Below are positions 17,679 through 27,052 of a DNA stretch of 64,000 bases, one piece after another. Location of the stretch: assembly GCF_014852685.1 (NCBI RefSeq), contig NZ_JACZDF010000001.1, positions 727,070 to 791,069 on the forward strand, written 5' to 3'. The notes beneath the pieces are model-generated. The model had not been told where the DNA came from and did not search any database. It saw only the letters and a list, made by a program, of their open reading frames with translations. The DNA comes from Flavimobilis rhizosphaerae. GTDB taxonomy: Bacteria > Actinomycetota > Actinomycetes > Actinomycetales > Cellulomonadaceae. How positions within the stretch are numbered: position 1 is the first letter of the stretch; the number at the start of each line of letters is the position of its first letter. The position numbers were made by a program, and so were the translations under genes.

Positions 17679-19807
17679 CGGCCCTCGAGCAGGAGTCCGA
17701 GATGGACTACCACGCGCTCAACGCGATGCTCAACCTCTACGGCCCGAACGGAGAGATCCAGTTCGAGAAGGACCGTGAGGCCGCGCGGGCGTTCTTCCTC
17801 CAGCACGTCAACCAGAACACGGTGTTCTTCCACTCGCTGCGTGAGCGTCTCGACTACCTCGTCGAGCACCACTACTACGAGAAGAGCGTGCTCGACCAGT
17901 ACTCGTTCGAGTTCATCACGCAGCTCAACGACCTCGCGTACTCGAAGAAGTACCGCTTCGACACGTTCCTCGGCGCGTTCAAGTACTACACGTCGTACAC
18001 GCTCAAGACGTTCGACGGGAAGCGCTACCTCGAGCGCTTCGAGGACCGCGTCGTCATGACCGCCCTCGCGCTCGGCGCAGGCGACGAGGCCCTCGCGACG
18101 AACATCGTCGAGGAGGTCCTCGCGGGCCGCTTCCAGCCCGCGACCCCCACGTTCCTCAACGCCGGCAAGGCGCAGCGCGGCGAGCTCGTCTCGTGCTTCC
18201 TCCTGCGCATCGAGGACAACATGGAGTCGATCTCGCGCGGCATCAACTCCTCGCTCCAGCTCTCGAAGCGGGGCGGTGGCGTCGCGCTCCTCCTGTCGAA
18301 CATCCGCGAGTCGGGCGCGCCCATCAAGAAGATCGAGAACCAGTCGAGCGGCATCATCCCCGTGATGAAGCTCCTCGAGGACTCGTTCTCGTACGCCAAC
18401 CAGCTCGGCGCGCGTCAGGGCGCGGGCGCGGTCTACATCTCCGCGCACCACCCGGACATCATGCGGTTCCTCGACACCAAGCGCGAGAACGCCGACGAGA
18501 AGATCCGCATCAAGACGCTCTCGCTCGGCGTCGTCATCCCCGACATCACGTTCGAGCTCGCACGCAAGAACGAGCCGATGTACCTCTTCTCGCCCTACGA
18601 CGTCGAGCGCGTCTACGGCGTGCCGTTCGGCGACATCTCCGTGACGGAGAAGTACCAGGAGATGGTCGAGGACTCCCGGATCCGCAAGACGAAGATCAAC
18701 GCGCGCGAGTTCTTCCAGACGATCGCCGAGATCCAGTTCGAGTCGGGCTACCCGTACATCGTCTTCGAGGACACGGTCAACAAGGCGAACCCCATCAAGG
18801 GTCGCATCAACATGTCGAACCTCTGCTCGGAGATCCTCCAGGTCAACACGCCGACGACGTACAACGAGGACCTCTCGTACGATGAGATCGGCAAGGACAT
18901 CTCCTGCAACCTCGGCTCGCTCAACATCGCGCGCGCCATGGACTCCCCGGACCTCGGCCTCTCGGTCGAGACCGCGATCCGCGCGCTCACGGCGGTCTCG
19001 AACCAGTCGCACATCTCGTCGGTCCGCTCGATCGAGGTCGGCAACGACTCCTCGCACGCGATCGGCCTGGGCCAGATGAACCTCCACGGCTACCTCGCCC
19101 GTGAGCGCATCTTCTACGGTTCGGAGGAGGGCATCGACTTCACGAACATCTACTTCATGACGGTGCTCTTCCACGCGCTGCGCGCCTCGAACCGCATCGC
19201 CATCGAGCGGGGCGAGACGTTCGGCGGGTTCAAGGACTCGGCGTACGCGTCGGGCACCTTCTTCGACAAGTACACCGAGCAGGAGTGGAAGCCCGCAACG
19301 GCCCGCGTCGCCGAACTCTTCGCGGCCGCGGGGCAGCACATCCCGACGCAGGACGACTGGCGCGAGCTCAAGGCATCGGTCATGGAGCACGGCATCTACA
19401 ACCAGAACCTCCAGGCGGTGCCGCCGACCGGCTCGATCTCGTACATCAACCACGCGACGAGCTCGATCCACCCGATCGCGTCGAAGATCGAGATCCGCAA
19501 GGAGGGCAAGATCGGGCGCGTCTACTACCCGGCGCCCTACATGACGAACGACAATCTCGAGTACTACCAGGACGCGTACGAGATCGGCTACGAGAAGATC
19601 ATCGACACGTACGCCGCCGCGACGCAGCACGTCGACCAGGGCCTGTCGCTCACACTGTTCTTCAAGGACACCGCGACGACGCGCGACCTCAACAAGGCCC
19701 AGATCTACGCGTGGCGCAAGGGCATCAAGACGATCTACTACATCCGTCTGCGCCAGCTCGCGCTCGAGGGCACCGAGGTCGAGGGCTGCGTCTCCTGCAT
19801 GCTCTGA
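17675..19807 (+). CDS. nrdE: class Ib ribonucleoside-diphosphate reductase, alpha subunit
   Basis: Reduces ribonucleoside diphosphates to deoxy forms. 710 residues from the ATG that overlaps the nrdI stop (ATGA, preceded by CGGAGAA); a TTG nine codons upstream (17648) is the alternative start. The conserved start [13 protein letters not shown] follows at residue 11. Redox cysteines: Cys174 ([11 protein letters not shown]), radical-site Cys384 (SNLCSEI), and the C-terminal pair Cys705/Cys708 (GCVSCML) that is re-reduced by NrdH. It lacks an N-terminal ATP-cone, as expected for class Ib. A hairpin follows, so nrdF is not in this transcript. Confidence 0.95.
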   Translation: MTALEQESEMDYHALNAMLNLYGPNGEIQFEKDREAARAFFLQHVNQNTVFFHSLRERLDYLVEHHYYEKSVLDQYSFEFITQLNDLAYSKKYRFDTFLGAFKYYTSYTLKTFDGKRYLERFEDRVVMTALALGAGDEALATNIVEEVLAGRFQPATPTFLNAGKAQRGELVSCFLLRIEDNMESISRGINSSLQLSKRGGGVALLLSNIRESGAPIKKIENQSSGIIPVMKLLEDSFSYANQLGARQGAGAVYISAHHPDIMRFLDTKRENADEKIRIKTLSLGVVIPDITFELARKNEPMYLFSPYDVERVYGVPFGDISVTEKYQEMVEDSRIRKTKINAREFFQTIAEIQFESGYPYIVFEDTVNKANPIKGRINMSNLCSEILQVNTPTTYNEDLSYDEIGKDISCNLGSLNIARAMDSPDLGLSVETAIRALTAVSNQSHISSVRSIEVGNDSSHAIGLGQMNLHGYLARERIFYGSEEGIDFTNIYFMTVLFHALRASNRIAIERGETFGGFKDSAYASGTFFDKYTEQEWKPATARVAELFAAAGQHIPTQDDWRELKASVMEHGIYNQNLQAVPPTGSISYINHATSSIHPIASKIEIRKEGKIGRVYYPAPYMTNDNLEYYQDAYEIGYEKIIDTYAAATQHVDQGLSLTLFFKDTATTRDLNKAQIYAWRKGIKTIYYIRLRQLALEGTEVEGCVSCML

Positions 19808-19823
19808 CCCGCTGACAGCACGT

Positions 19824-19863
19824 CGACGGCCCCGTCCCGCCACCCGGCGGTGCGGGGCCGTCG
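19824..19863 (+). terminator. hairpin terminator after nrdE
   Basis: CGACGGCCCCG (19824-19834) pairs perfectly with CGGGGCCGTCG (19853-19863) around an 18-nt loop that can pair further. It lies 16 bp after the nrdE stop. Confidence 0.7.
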
Positions 19864-19944
19864 GCGTCGCGACCAGGGAGCACCTGCGCCGTGCACGCTC
19901 GTCGGAGGTGGGGGAGGATGAGCAGCAAAGCGACAGGGGGATGC

Positions 19945-20388
19945 ATGAGCAATAGCCGCACGCACATCACGGTGGCGCGGGGGCCCGTCGCGTACGTCGT
20001 CCTCGGCGTCATCGTGCTCGGGATGGCTGCGTTCTGGGGCTTCGTCGCGCCGTTCGTCCTCTCGGCGGTCTCTGCGGCGGGACCGGGGCCGGGCGGGCTC
20101 GACGCGCGCACGCTCGGGCTCCTCGTCCGCGGGGTCACCGTGCTGCTCGTCGTCGGCGGCCTCGCGAGCGTCGTCCGGGGGATCGTCGGCGTCGTCCGAC
20201 GCGAGAGCCCCGGGGCATCGAGCGCGAACTTCTACGTCGACGTCGGAGTCGAGCCCTGGCTGCTCGACGGGATCCTCGGGCAAGACGAGCACGGCACGCC
20301 CGACGGCGGCACCTCCGACGACGGGAGCCCCGACGACCGCGAGGAGCCGAGGTCGCAGGGCCCTGATGTCGCTCCTCCGCTCTTCTGA
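19945..20388 (+). CDS. small two-helix membrane protein, unknown function
   Basis: 147 residues with two hydrophobic segments (about 15-42 and 58-84), then an acidic, Gly/Asp-rich tail. Start chosen at the ATG with AGGGGG upstream; in-frame alternatives at 19918 (ATG) and 19891 (GTG) exist. Not recognised. The last residues, DVAPPLF, are almost identical to those of the next gene's product (HVAPPLF), which also has two membrane segments, suggesting a shared C-terminal interaction motif. It sits between nrdE and nrdF with no visible link to nucleotide reduction. Confidence 0.7.
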   Translation: MSNSRTHITVARGPVAYVVLGVIVLGMAAFWGFVAPFVLSAVSAAGPGPGGLDARTLGLLVRGVTVLLVVGGLASVVRGIVGVVRRESPGASSANFYVDVGVEPWLLDGILGQDEHGTPDGGTSDDGSPDDREEPRSQGPDVAPPLF

Positions 20389-20525
20389 CCACGGTCGGCG
20401 CCGCCCGGCGGGTGCGCTCGCACCTGTGACCGGGCACCCCTAGACTCTGCGCGACAGCCACGGCCGCGCCTCCGGGCGTGTACCGCGGCACGGAGCCGGT
20501 GCGCGACGCAGGGGGTCGACGGACG

Positions 20526-21338
20526 ATGACAGATGAAATCTACGGCGGCGCGCCCGCGTGGGGCCCCGGACCGGGCTCCGGTGCGCCGGACCCGTCCCGT
20601 GCTGCACCGGCCGGTGCAGCGCGGCCGGGCACGGGCCGCACGGTCGGTGGTATCGCCGCGCTCGTCATCGGCATCTTCCTGCTGTTCTTCGCGGTCGTGT
20701 GGCTTTCCATCACGGTCGGGTTCGGTCTCCTCTCTGGGGCCGGGAACGCGCTGTTCGACGACAGCCTCGTCGAGGCCGACGGGCGTGTCGTCGACCTCGT
20801 CCGGTCGACGTCGAGCGACGGCGGCGCCTCGTGCCAGCCCGTCATCGCCTACCCGGGGCGCGAGGGAGAGGTCCTCACGTTCACCGGGCTCGTGAGCGAG
20901 TCGCCCTGCCGACGCGTCGGCGACGTCGTCCGCATCCACGTCGACCCCGAGAACCCGACGCGCGTCTATCTCGACCCGTTCGACGGGCCCACGGGCCTGC
21001 TGCTGCCGATTTTCGCCGTCATCGGCGGGGTCCTGTTCGTCGGGGGCATCGGACTCGTCGTCGGGGGTGCCGTCGCCCTTCGGCGTGGGCGTCGTGCAGC
21101 GCGTGCGGGCGACGTGCCCCGCGGGGCGTGGCCGCCGCCCACGGCGGCACCGTCCTCCGTGCCACCGCCGCCCGGGTACGCCGAGCACGCGGGCCCGGGC
21201 AACGTCATGGATGCCGGTGCGTACGCCGTCGCGGACGAGGCCCCCGCCCGCCCCGAAGCTGCCCTTCGTGAAGCGGCCAGTCCGGACGCTGCCCGCCCCG
21301 ACGGGTCGGGGCCGCACGTCGCACCGCCCCTCTTCTGA
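20526..21338 (+). CDS. DUF3592-like membrane protein
   Basis: 270 residues: Pro/Gly-rich cytoplasmic N-terminus (1-38), hydrophobic segment (about 40-70), an extracytoplasmic domain (85-150), second hydrophobic segment (156-185), and an Ala/Pro-rich tail ending HVAPPLF. The middle domain has the DUF3592 pattern: ADGRVVDL, a Cys-Gln-Pro-Val-Ile-x-Tyr strand, a second Cys at 128, and GDVVRIHVDPENPTRVYLDPF. The two cysteines (103 and 128) may form a disulfide. Function unknown. Its tail matches the upstream protein. A -10-like TAGACT lies about 80 bp upstream. Confidence 0.75.
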   Translation: MTDEIYGGAPAWGPGPGSGAPDPSRAAPAGAARPGTGRTVGGIAALVIGIFLLFFAVVWLSITVGFGLLSGAGNALFDDSLVEADGRVVDLVRSTSSDGGASCQPVIAYPGREGEVLTFTGLVSESPCRRVGDVVRIHVDPENPTRVYLDPFDGPTGLLLPIFAVIGGVLFVGGIGLVVGGAVALRRGRRAARAGDVPRGAWPPPTAAPSSVPPPPGYAEHAGPGNVMDAGAYAVADEAPARPEAALREAASPDAARPDGSGPHVAPPLF

Positions 21339-21471
21339 CCCCCGCTCCCGCCTGTTCGAGGGTCTCCGCCCGTCCGAGGGGCGAGACCCGTCGACCGTCC
21401 GGGAGAGGTGTCGCGGGCATCACCCGACCGGAGCGTGGGTCCGGCTTCACCCCGCTCGCGTGCGCGGCTAG

Positions 21472-22602
<1,131 letters not shown>

Positions 22603-22618
22603 CGTTCCGGCTCCCAGC

Positions 22619-22666
22619 ACGACGGAGGGCCGGTCACCGCGCACGCGGTGACCGGCCCTCCGTCGT
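22619..22666. terminator. strong bidirectional hairpin after nrdF
   Basis: Arms 22619-22641 and 22644-22666 are perfectly complementary over 23 bp, with two bases between them (in practice a 4-6-nt loop). It separates nrdF from the convergent phosphoribosyltransferase gene. Confidence 0.9.
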
Positions 22667-22678
22667 CGGCCGCGGTTG

Positions 22679-23188
22679 TCAGTCGCCCGGCGTTGTCGTC
22701 CCGATCGCGGGCTGCGCCGACCACGGGAACGTGATCCACAGGTCCGTGTCCTTCCACGAGTAGTCGGGTCGCACGATCGAGCGCGGCTTCGTGAAGAGCA
22801 CGGCCGAGCGCGCCTCGGCACCCTTGGCGGCGAGCATTTCCATGACGAGCGCGAGCGTGCGGCCCGAGTCGGCGACGTCGTCGACGACGAGGACGTGCGC
22901 GCCGGGCAGGTCCGAGGTGTCCATGAGGGGCGGCAGGACGCGCGGGTCGTCGAGCGTCTGCCCGATGTCTGTGTAGAACTCGACGTTGAGCGTCCCGACG
23001 CCCTTCGTGCCGAGCGCGTACGCGACGGCGCCGCCGGGCACGAGGCCGCCGCGGGCGATCGCGACGACGACGTCGGGCCGGAAGCCCGAGTCGTAGACCT
23101 GCTGGGCCAGCTCACGGGCGGCGACGCCGAAGGTCTCCCACGTGAGGACCTCACGCTCGGGTGACAGGACGGGGTTCTCGGTGCTCAT
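22679..23188 (-). CDS. phosphoribosyltransferase (purine salvage type)
   Basis: 169 residues. It has the PRPP-binding loop VLVVDDVADSGRTL (99-112) and the upstream loop AIARGGLVPG (43-52) of type I phosphoribosyltransferases; the overall form resembles the Gpt/COG2236 group that converts xanthine, guanine or hypoxanthine to nucleotides. The C-terminal part (PDYSWKDTDLWITFPW) would form the base-binding hood. Base specificity cannot be read from sequence. It is monocistronic between two hairpins. Confidence 0.85.
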   Translation of the reverse strand: MSTENPVLSPEREVLTWETFGVAARELAQQVYDSGFRPDVVVAIARGGLVPGGAVAYALGTKGVGTLNVEFYTDIGQTLDDPRVLPPLMDTSDLPGAHVLVVDDVADSGRTLALVMEMLAAKGAEARSAVLFTKPRSIVRPDYSWKDTDLWITFPWSAQPAIGTTTPGD

Positions 23189-23295
23189 CGCCTCACGATA
23201 CGTGCGCCGCGGCAGGGGATCGGGGTCGGACGGCCCGGATCGGGCGGACGTCGCGCGTGAGCCTCCTCACGCATCACGCCTCGGACCGCTGACGA

Positions 23296-23331
23296 CTGAG
23301 GGGCGCGCACCGGCAGGTGCGCGCCCCTCAG
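23296..23331 (-). terminator. hairpin terminator after the FKBP gene
   Basis: CTGAGGGGCGCGCACC and GGTGCGCGCCCCTCAG form a perfect 16-bp stem with a GGCA loop, 28 bp after the minus-strand stop of the FKBP lipoprotein. Confidence 0.85.
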
Positions 23332-23359
23332 GACGTGAGACGGACGGAGCCTCCCGGTG

Positions 23360-24370
23360 TTACTCCGCGGCGACGACCGAGTCGATCGTCACGACGAAGA
23401 CGAGGGTCTCGGTCGCGAGCTCGGAGGAGGGCGACGCACCGTAGCCGAGGGCCGGCGGAATGATGAGCATGACCGTGGTCCCGACCTTGAGGCCCTCGAG
23501 CCCGTGCGTCCAGCCCTGGATCACACCGGTGAGGGGGAACTCCGACGGCTCGTCGCCGCGCGTCCACGACGAGTCGAACTCCTCGCCGTCCGAGCCGTTA
23601 ACTCCGAGGTAGAAGGCCTTGATCGTGTCGGTCTGCTTGACGACGTCGCCGTCGCCCTCTTCGAGGACGACGCGGGTGACGCCCGGAGCCGTCGTCGCGA
23701 GCCCGCCCTCGGGCAGCGTCACGGTCGGCTTCTTGCCCTGGGGGGCGTCGACGGTCGGCAGGCCGGCGTCGCTGACCTTCGCGTCCGTGACGAACTTGTC
23801 CTGGGTGAGGACGTCGACGAGCTCGAAGACCTGGACTGCGGGCGTGCCGTCGTTGGCGAACGTCACGGCGAAGCGCGTGCCGACGGTGAGGCCCGCGAGG
23901 GCCCCCTGGTCAAGCTCGCCCTTCGCGACGCTCATGTAGCCGGGTGCCGTGGCCACGTAGAGCTCGGTGCCGTCCGCGATCGTCACGGCGCGCGAGAGGT
24001 ACGTCGCCACGGAGCCCTCCTCGAGGACCGGACCGTCGCCGGTGCACAGGGTCGCGACCTCGCCCTCGTCGGGAACCTCGTACGACGCGTCGACGGTGAT
24101 CGTCGGGGTCGTGCCGAGGTCGCCGCCGAGCGTTGCGGCGGACACGAGCTTCGACTCGCTTCCCTCGACTGGGGTGCAGGTCGTCGCGTTGGTCGCGAAC
24201 GTCGCGGGGACACCGGGGGTCGCAGTGTTGCCGGAGGGCGTCGCCGACGCGCCGGGAGTCTCGTAACCCGACGAGCTCGAGGTGTTGCCACCGTCGTCGG
24301 AGCAGCCGGCGAGGGCGAGGACGGCAACGGCGACGAGCGCGGTGCCGCGCCGCAGGAAGGTGCTGGACAC
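23360..24370 (-). CDS. FKBP-type peptidyl-prolyl isomerase lipoprotein
   Basis: Protein-folding catalyst anchored outside the membrane. 336 residues; signal with lipobox ALAGC (Cys23) and a Ser/Thr/Gly linker. The C-terminal domain (about 235-336) is a full FKBP fold: FYLGVNGSDGEEFDSSW, PLTGVIQGWTHGLEGLKVG, LIIPPALGYG and LVFVVTIDSV. The preceding region (about 90-190) looks like a second, degenerate FKBP unit (DGPVLEEGSVATYLSRA and LAGLTVGTRFAVTF), a tandem layout common in actinobacterial homologues. GTG start at 24370 is preferred because GAGG sits 8 nt upstream; an in-frame GTG lies five codons earlier. Confidence 0.9.
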   Translation of the reverse strand: MSSTFLRRGTALVAVAVLALAGCSDDGGNTSSSSGYETPGASATPSGNTATPGVPATFATNATTCTPVEGSESKLVSAATLGGDLGTTPTITVDASYEVPDEGEVATLCTGDGPVLEEGSVATYLSRAVTIADGTELYVATAPGYMSVAKGELDQGALAGLTVGTRFAVTFANDGTPAVQVFELVDVLTQDKFVTDAKVSDAGLPTVDAPQGKKPTVTLPEGGLATTAPGVTRVVLEEGDGDVVKQTDTIKAFYLGVNGSDGEEFDSSWTRGDEPSEFPLTGVIQGWTHGLEGLKVGTTVMLIIPPALGYGASPSSELATETLVFVVTIDSVVAAE

Positions 24371-24497
24371 TGGGGAGATCCTCACGTCGTGGGGGCGCAG
24401 CGCGCCGCGGGTCCGGACCACCCTACGGCCACTTCCTGTGAGCGGCCTGAGGAGCCCGGCATCCGGTCGTCCCGGTCCGCCGTGGCACGATGGGGAC

Positions 24498-24788
24498 GTG
24501 CCGTCCAAGCGTCCCTCCCGTCGCCGCCCGTGGGGCGAGCCGCACCGTGAGCTCGACCTTGACCGAGCGACCGGCGGACGGTCGACGACGCAGCGGCGCG
24601 GCGAGGACTGGACTGTCCAGAAGATCCGCGCGAGCGACAAGGCCTACCGGTGTCCCGGGTGCCAGCAGGAGATCGGGCCGGGCACAGCGCACGTCGTCGC
24701 GTGGGCGCAGGACGGGCTCTTCGGCGCGGACGCCGCGCTCGCGGACCGTCGCCACTGGCACAACGCGTGCTGGGACCGCGCCCGCTGA
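24498..24788 (+). CDS. small zinc-ribbon-like actinobacterial protein
   Basis: 96 residues: a basic N-terminus (PSKRPSRRRPWGEPHRELDL) and a C-terminal module with CPGCQQEI and HWHNACWDRAR, a plausible Cys2-His-Cys metal site. The same arrangement is conserved in many actinobacteria, often annotated loosely as an ATP/GTP-binding protein; I see no nucleotide-binding motif. The GTG lies 6 nt after the hexamer CACGAT, a possible leaderless start. It diverges from the FKBP gene. Confidence 0.75.
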   Translation: MPSKRPSRRRPWGEPHRELDLDRATGGRSTTQRRGEDWTVQKIRASDKAYRCPGCQQEIGPGTAHVVAWAQDGLFGADAALADRRHWHNACWDRAR

Positions 24789-24873
24789 CGTTCGCGCCGT
24801 GGCCTGCGGTCGTGCCCGACGTCACGCGGGGCCGTCGCCCGTGGGGCGGTCGCCCGGGCTAGGCTCGGGCCTC

Positions 24874-25623
24874 GTGACGACCGAGATCCGCTCCACGACA
24901 GTCCTGCCCGCGCGTCGCGAGGACGTCGAGCTCCACACGGCCGACGGCCTCACGCTCGTCGGGGAGCTCGCCCTCCCCGCCGACCGCGACCCGGTCGCGA
25001 CGCTCGTGACGCTCCACCCCCTGCCGACGCACGGCGGGTTCATGGACTCCCACGTCTACCGCAAGGCCGCCTGGCGCCTGCCGGCGCTCGCCGACCTTGC
25101 GGTGCTGCGCTTCAACACGCGCGGCACGTCCTCGCCGCGCGGCACGAGCGAGGGCACCTTCGACGGCGGCGAGGCCGAGCGGTTCGACGTCGCCGCAGCG
25201 ATCGAGCTCTCCGAGTTCCGCGACCTGCCGCGACGCTGGCTCGTCGGCTGGTCCTTCGGCACCGAGCTCGTCCTCAAGCACGGCGCCGACCCGTCGATCG
25301 AGGGCGCGATCCTCCTCTCGCCCCCGCTGCACCGCGCGACCGACGAGGACCTGCGCCGCTGGGCCGAGTTCGGCCGCCCGCTCAAGGTCCTCGTACCGGA
25401 GCACGACGATTACCTCCGCCCGGCCGAGGCGCGCGAGCGCTTCGGCCTCGTCCCGCAGGCGGAGGTCATCGGCGTCGACGCCGCCAAGCACCTGTGGGTC
25501 GGGGAGGCCGCGGTGCGGCGCGTCCTCGACGAGATCGTCGGCACCGTCCTGCCCGGCCACGGCCCGCTCCCGACGACGTGGGACGGCGAGGCGACGACCG
25601 CCGACGAGCCCGAGACCCGCTGA
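24874..25623 (+). CDS. alpha/beta hydrolase
   Basis: 249 residues with nucleophile elbow GWSFGTEL (Ser127), an early VTLHPLPTHGG oxyanion-hole segment, an acid in VPEHDDYLRP and a histidine in DAAKHLWVGE. It resembles the YtaX/COG2945-like hydrolases; substrate unknown. The GTG follows the -10-like TAGGCT by 8 nt, with no ribosome site, so a leaderless transcript is likely. An in-frame reading from 24490 is not supported. Confidence 0.8.
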   Translation: MTTEIRSTTVLPARREDVELHTADGLTLVGELALPADRDPVATLVTLHPLPTHGGFMDSHVYRKAAWRLPALADLAVLRFNTRGTSSPRGTSEGTFDGGEAERFDVAAAIELSEFRDLPRRWLVGWSFGTELVLKHGADPSIEGAILLSPPLHRATDEDLRRWAEFGRPLKVLVPEHDDYLRPAEARERFGLVPQAEVIGVDAAKHLWVGEAAVRRVLDEIVGTVLPGHGPLPTTWDGEATTADEPETR

Positions 25624-25742
25624 CGCCCGTCCTGCCCGTCCAGGGTGCCGTTCGGCCCCAGTGCGCCATGATGGTGACGGGCACGGCCGCACGGGCCGTG
25701 CGACGCTGCGGGCCCCGCGCCCGGGACGGGAGGCACCTCGTG

Positions 25743-26555
25743 ATGACCGGAGACGGACTGCTCGCCCACCACCGCCTGCGTGAGGGGGAGGGCACGCCCC
25801 TCGTCCTCCTCCACGGCTTCCCGCTCGACTCACGCATGTGGCACGACATCGTGCCGCTGCTCCCGGGCTCGTTCCCCGTCCTCGCGCTCGACCTCCCCGG
25901 CATGGGGGCCTCGCCGTCGGGTCATGACGTCGCGCTGCGCCTCCAGGTGCCCGACGTCCCGTCGGTCGAGCTCCAGGCCGACGCGGTCGCCGACACGCTC
26001 GCCGAGCTCGGCATCGACCGCGCCGTCGTCGCGGGCCTCTCGATGGGCGGCTACACGGTTCTCGCGCTGCTCGAACGTCACGCGTGGCTCCTCGCCGGCG
26101 CGGCGCTCGTCGACACGAAGGCCGGCGCCGACGCCGAGGAGGCACGCGCGAACCGCCTGCGCATCGCCGACGAGGTCGAGCGCACGGCGACGGTCGACGA
26201 GGTGCTCGGGATGCGCCGGGGGATCCTCGGGGAGACGAGCCGTGTCGAGCGCCCCGACCTCGTCCAGCGGATCGACGGCTGGATCCGCGACCAGGGCCCC
26301 GCAGGGGTCGCGTGGTGCCAGCGGGCGATGGCAGCCCGGCCCGACCGCCTCGACGCGCTGCGGGCCTTCGACGGCCCGGTCGCGGTCGTCGTCGGCGACG
26401 AGGACGAGCTCTCGCCGCTGCCGGAGGCTGAGGCGATGGTCGGCGCCGCGCAGGACGCCGTCCTCACGGTCGTCCGTCGGGCCGGGCACATGACGCCCAT
26501 CGAGCAGCCCGAGCCGGTCGCCGTCGCGCTCGCGGACCTCGTCGCGCGGGCCTGA
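25743..26555 (+). CDS. alpha/beta hydrolase (BioH/proline-iminopeptidase-like fold)
   Basis: 270 residues from ATG (GTG at 25740 is equally possible; GGGAGG at 25728 serves both). Oxyanion region LVLLHGFPLDSRMW, nucleophile Ser100 in AGLSMGGY, an acid in VGDEDELSP, and the histidine in RRAGHMTPIEQP complete a triad in canonical order. Substrate cannot be inferred. A hairpin follows the gene. Confidence 0.85.
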   Translation: MTGDGLLAHHRLREGEGTPLVLLHGFPLDSRMWHDIVPLLPGSFPVLALDLPGMGASPSGHDVALRLQVPDVPSVELQADAVADTLAELGIDRAVVAGLSMGGYTVLALLERHAWLLAGAALVDTKAGADAEEARANRLRIADEVERTATVDEVLGMRRGILGETSRVERPDLVQRIDGWIRDQGPAGVAWCQRAMAARPDRLDALRAFDGPVAVVVGDEDELSPLPEAEAMVGAAQDAVLTVVRRAGHMTPIEQPEPVAVALADLVARA

Positions 26556-26574
26556 GAGCCCCTGGGGACGTACG

Positions 26575-26617
26575 GGTCAGGGCCCGTGGCTACTCGTCGC
26601 GGCCACGGGCCCTGACC
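26575..26617. terminator. bidirectional hairpin between convergent genes
   Basis: GGTCAGGGCCCGTGGC (26575-26590) and GCCACGGGCCCTGACC (26602-26617) form a perfect 16-bp stem with an 11-nt loop, between the hydrolase gene and the convergent 26636-27052 gene. Confidence 0.85.
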
Positions 26618-26635
26618 TGTTCGACGGACTCGGGG

Positions 26636-27052
26636 TCAGTCCTCGGGGACGACGCGCGCGAGCGCGTCACGCATGTCGATCGACTCACCGTCACGCCCGC
26701 CCTTGCCGAGGACGAGAGGCGGGTCACTCGGCTCAGGACGCGACCCGGCGAGCCGGGCACGCAGCCCCCCGGCGACCGTGAGGACGTAGAAGAGGCCGTC
26801 CTCGCCGACCGCGGCGGAGCGGTTGGCGCGGACGTACCACCCGCGCAGGCCCGTGCGGTACGGGCCGTTGCCCGAGTAGTCCCGTGCCTGGAGCGGCTCC
26901 GGCTCGACACCTCGTGCGCGGGCCCGCTCGACGAACGCCGCGATGAGCTCGCGTGCGACGGCCGTCTCGCCAGCCTGCTTCTCACGGAGCCGCTGCTCGT
27001 GGACGAGGGCGGCCTCGCGCCGCTGCTCGGCCCAGTCGCCCCCGCCGCTCAT
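26636..27052 (-). CDS. conserved actinobacterial protein of unknown function
   Basis: 138 residues: a charged helical N-terminus (AEQRREAALVHEQRLREKQ) and a mixed C-terminal part with the conserved-looking RGWYVRANRSAAVGEDGLFYVLTV strand pattern; no membrane segment. Its ATG overlaps the stop of the coiled-coil gene by ATGA, so the two are co-translated. Related small proteins often accompany DivIVA-type genes, but I cannot assign a role. Confidence 0.7.
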   Translation of the reverse strand: MSGGGDWAEQRREAALVHEQRLREKQAGETAVARELIAAFVERARARGVEPEPLQARDYSGNGPYRTGLRGWYVRANRSAAVGEDGLFYVLTVAGGLRARLAGSRPEPSDPPLVLGKGGRDGESIDMRDALARVVPED

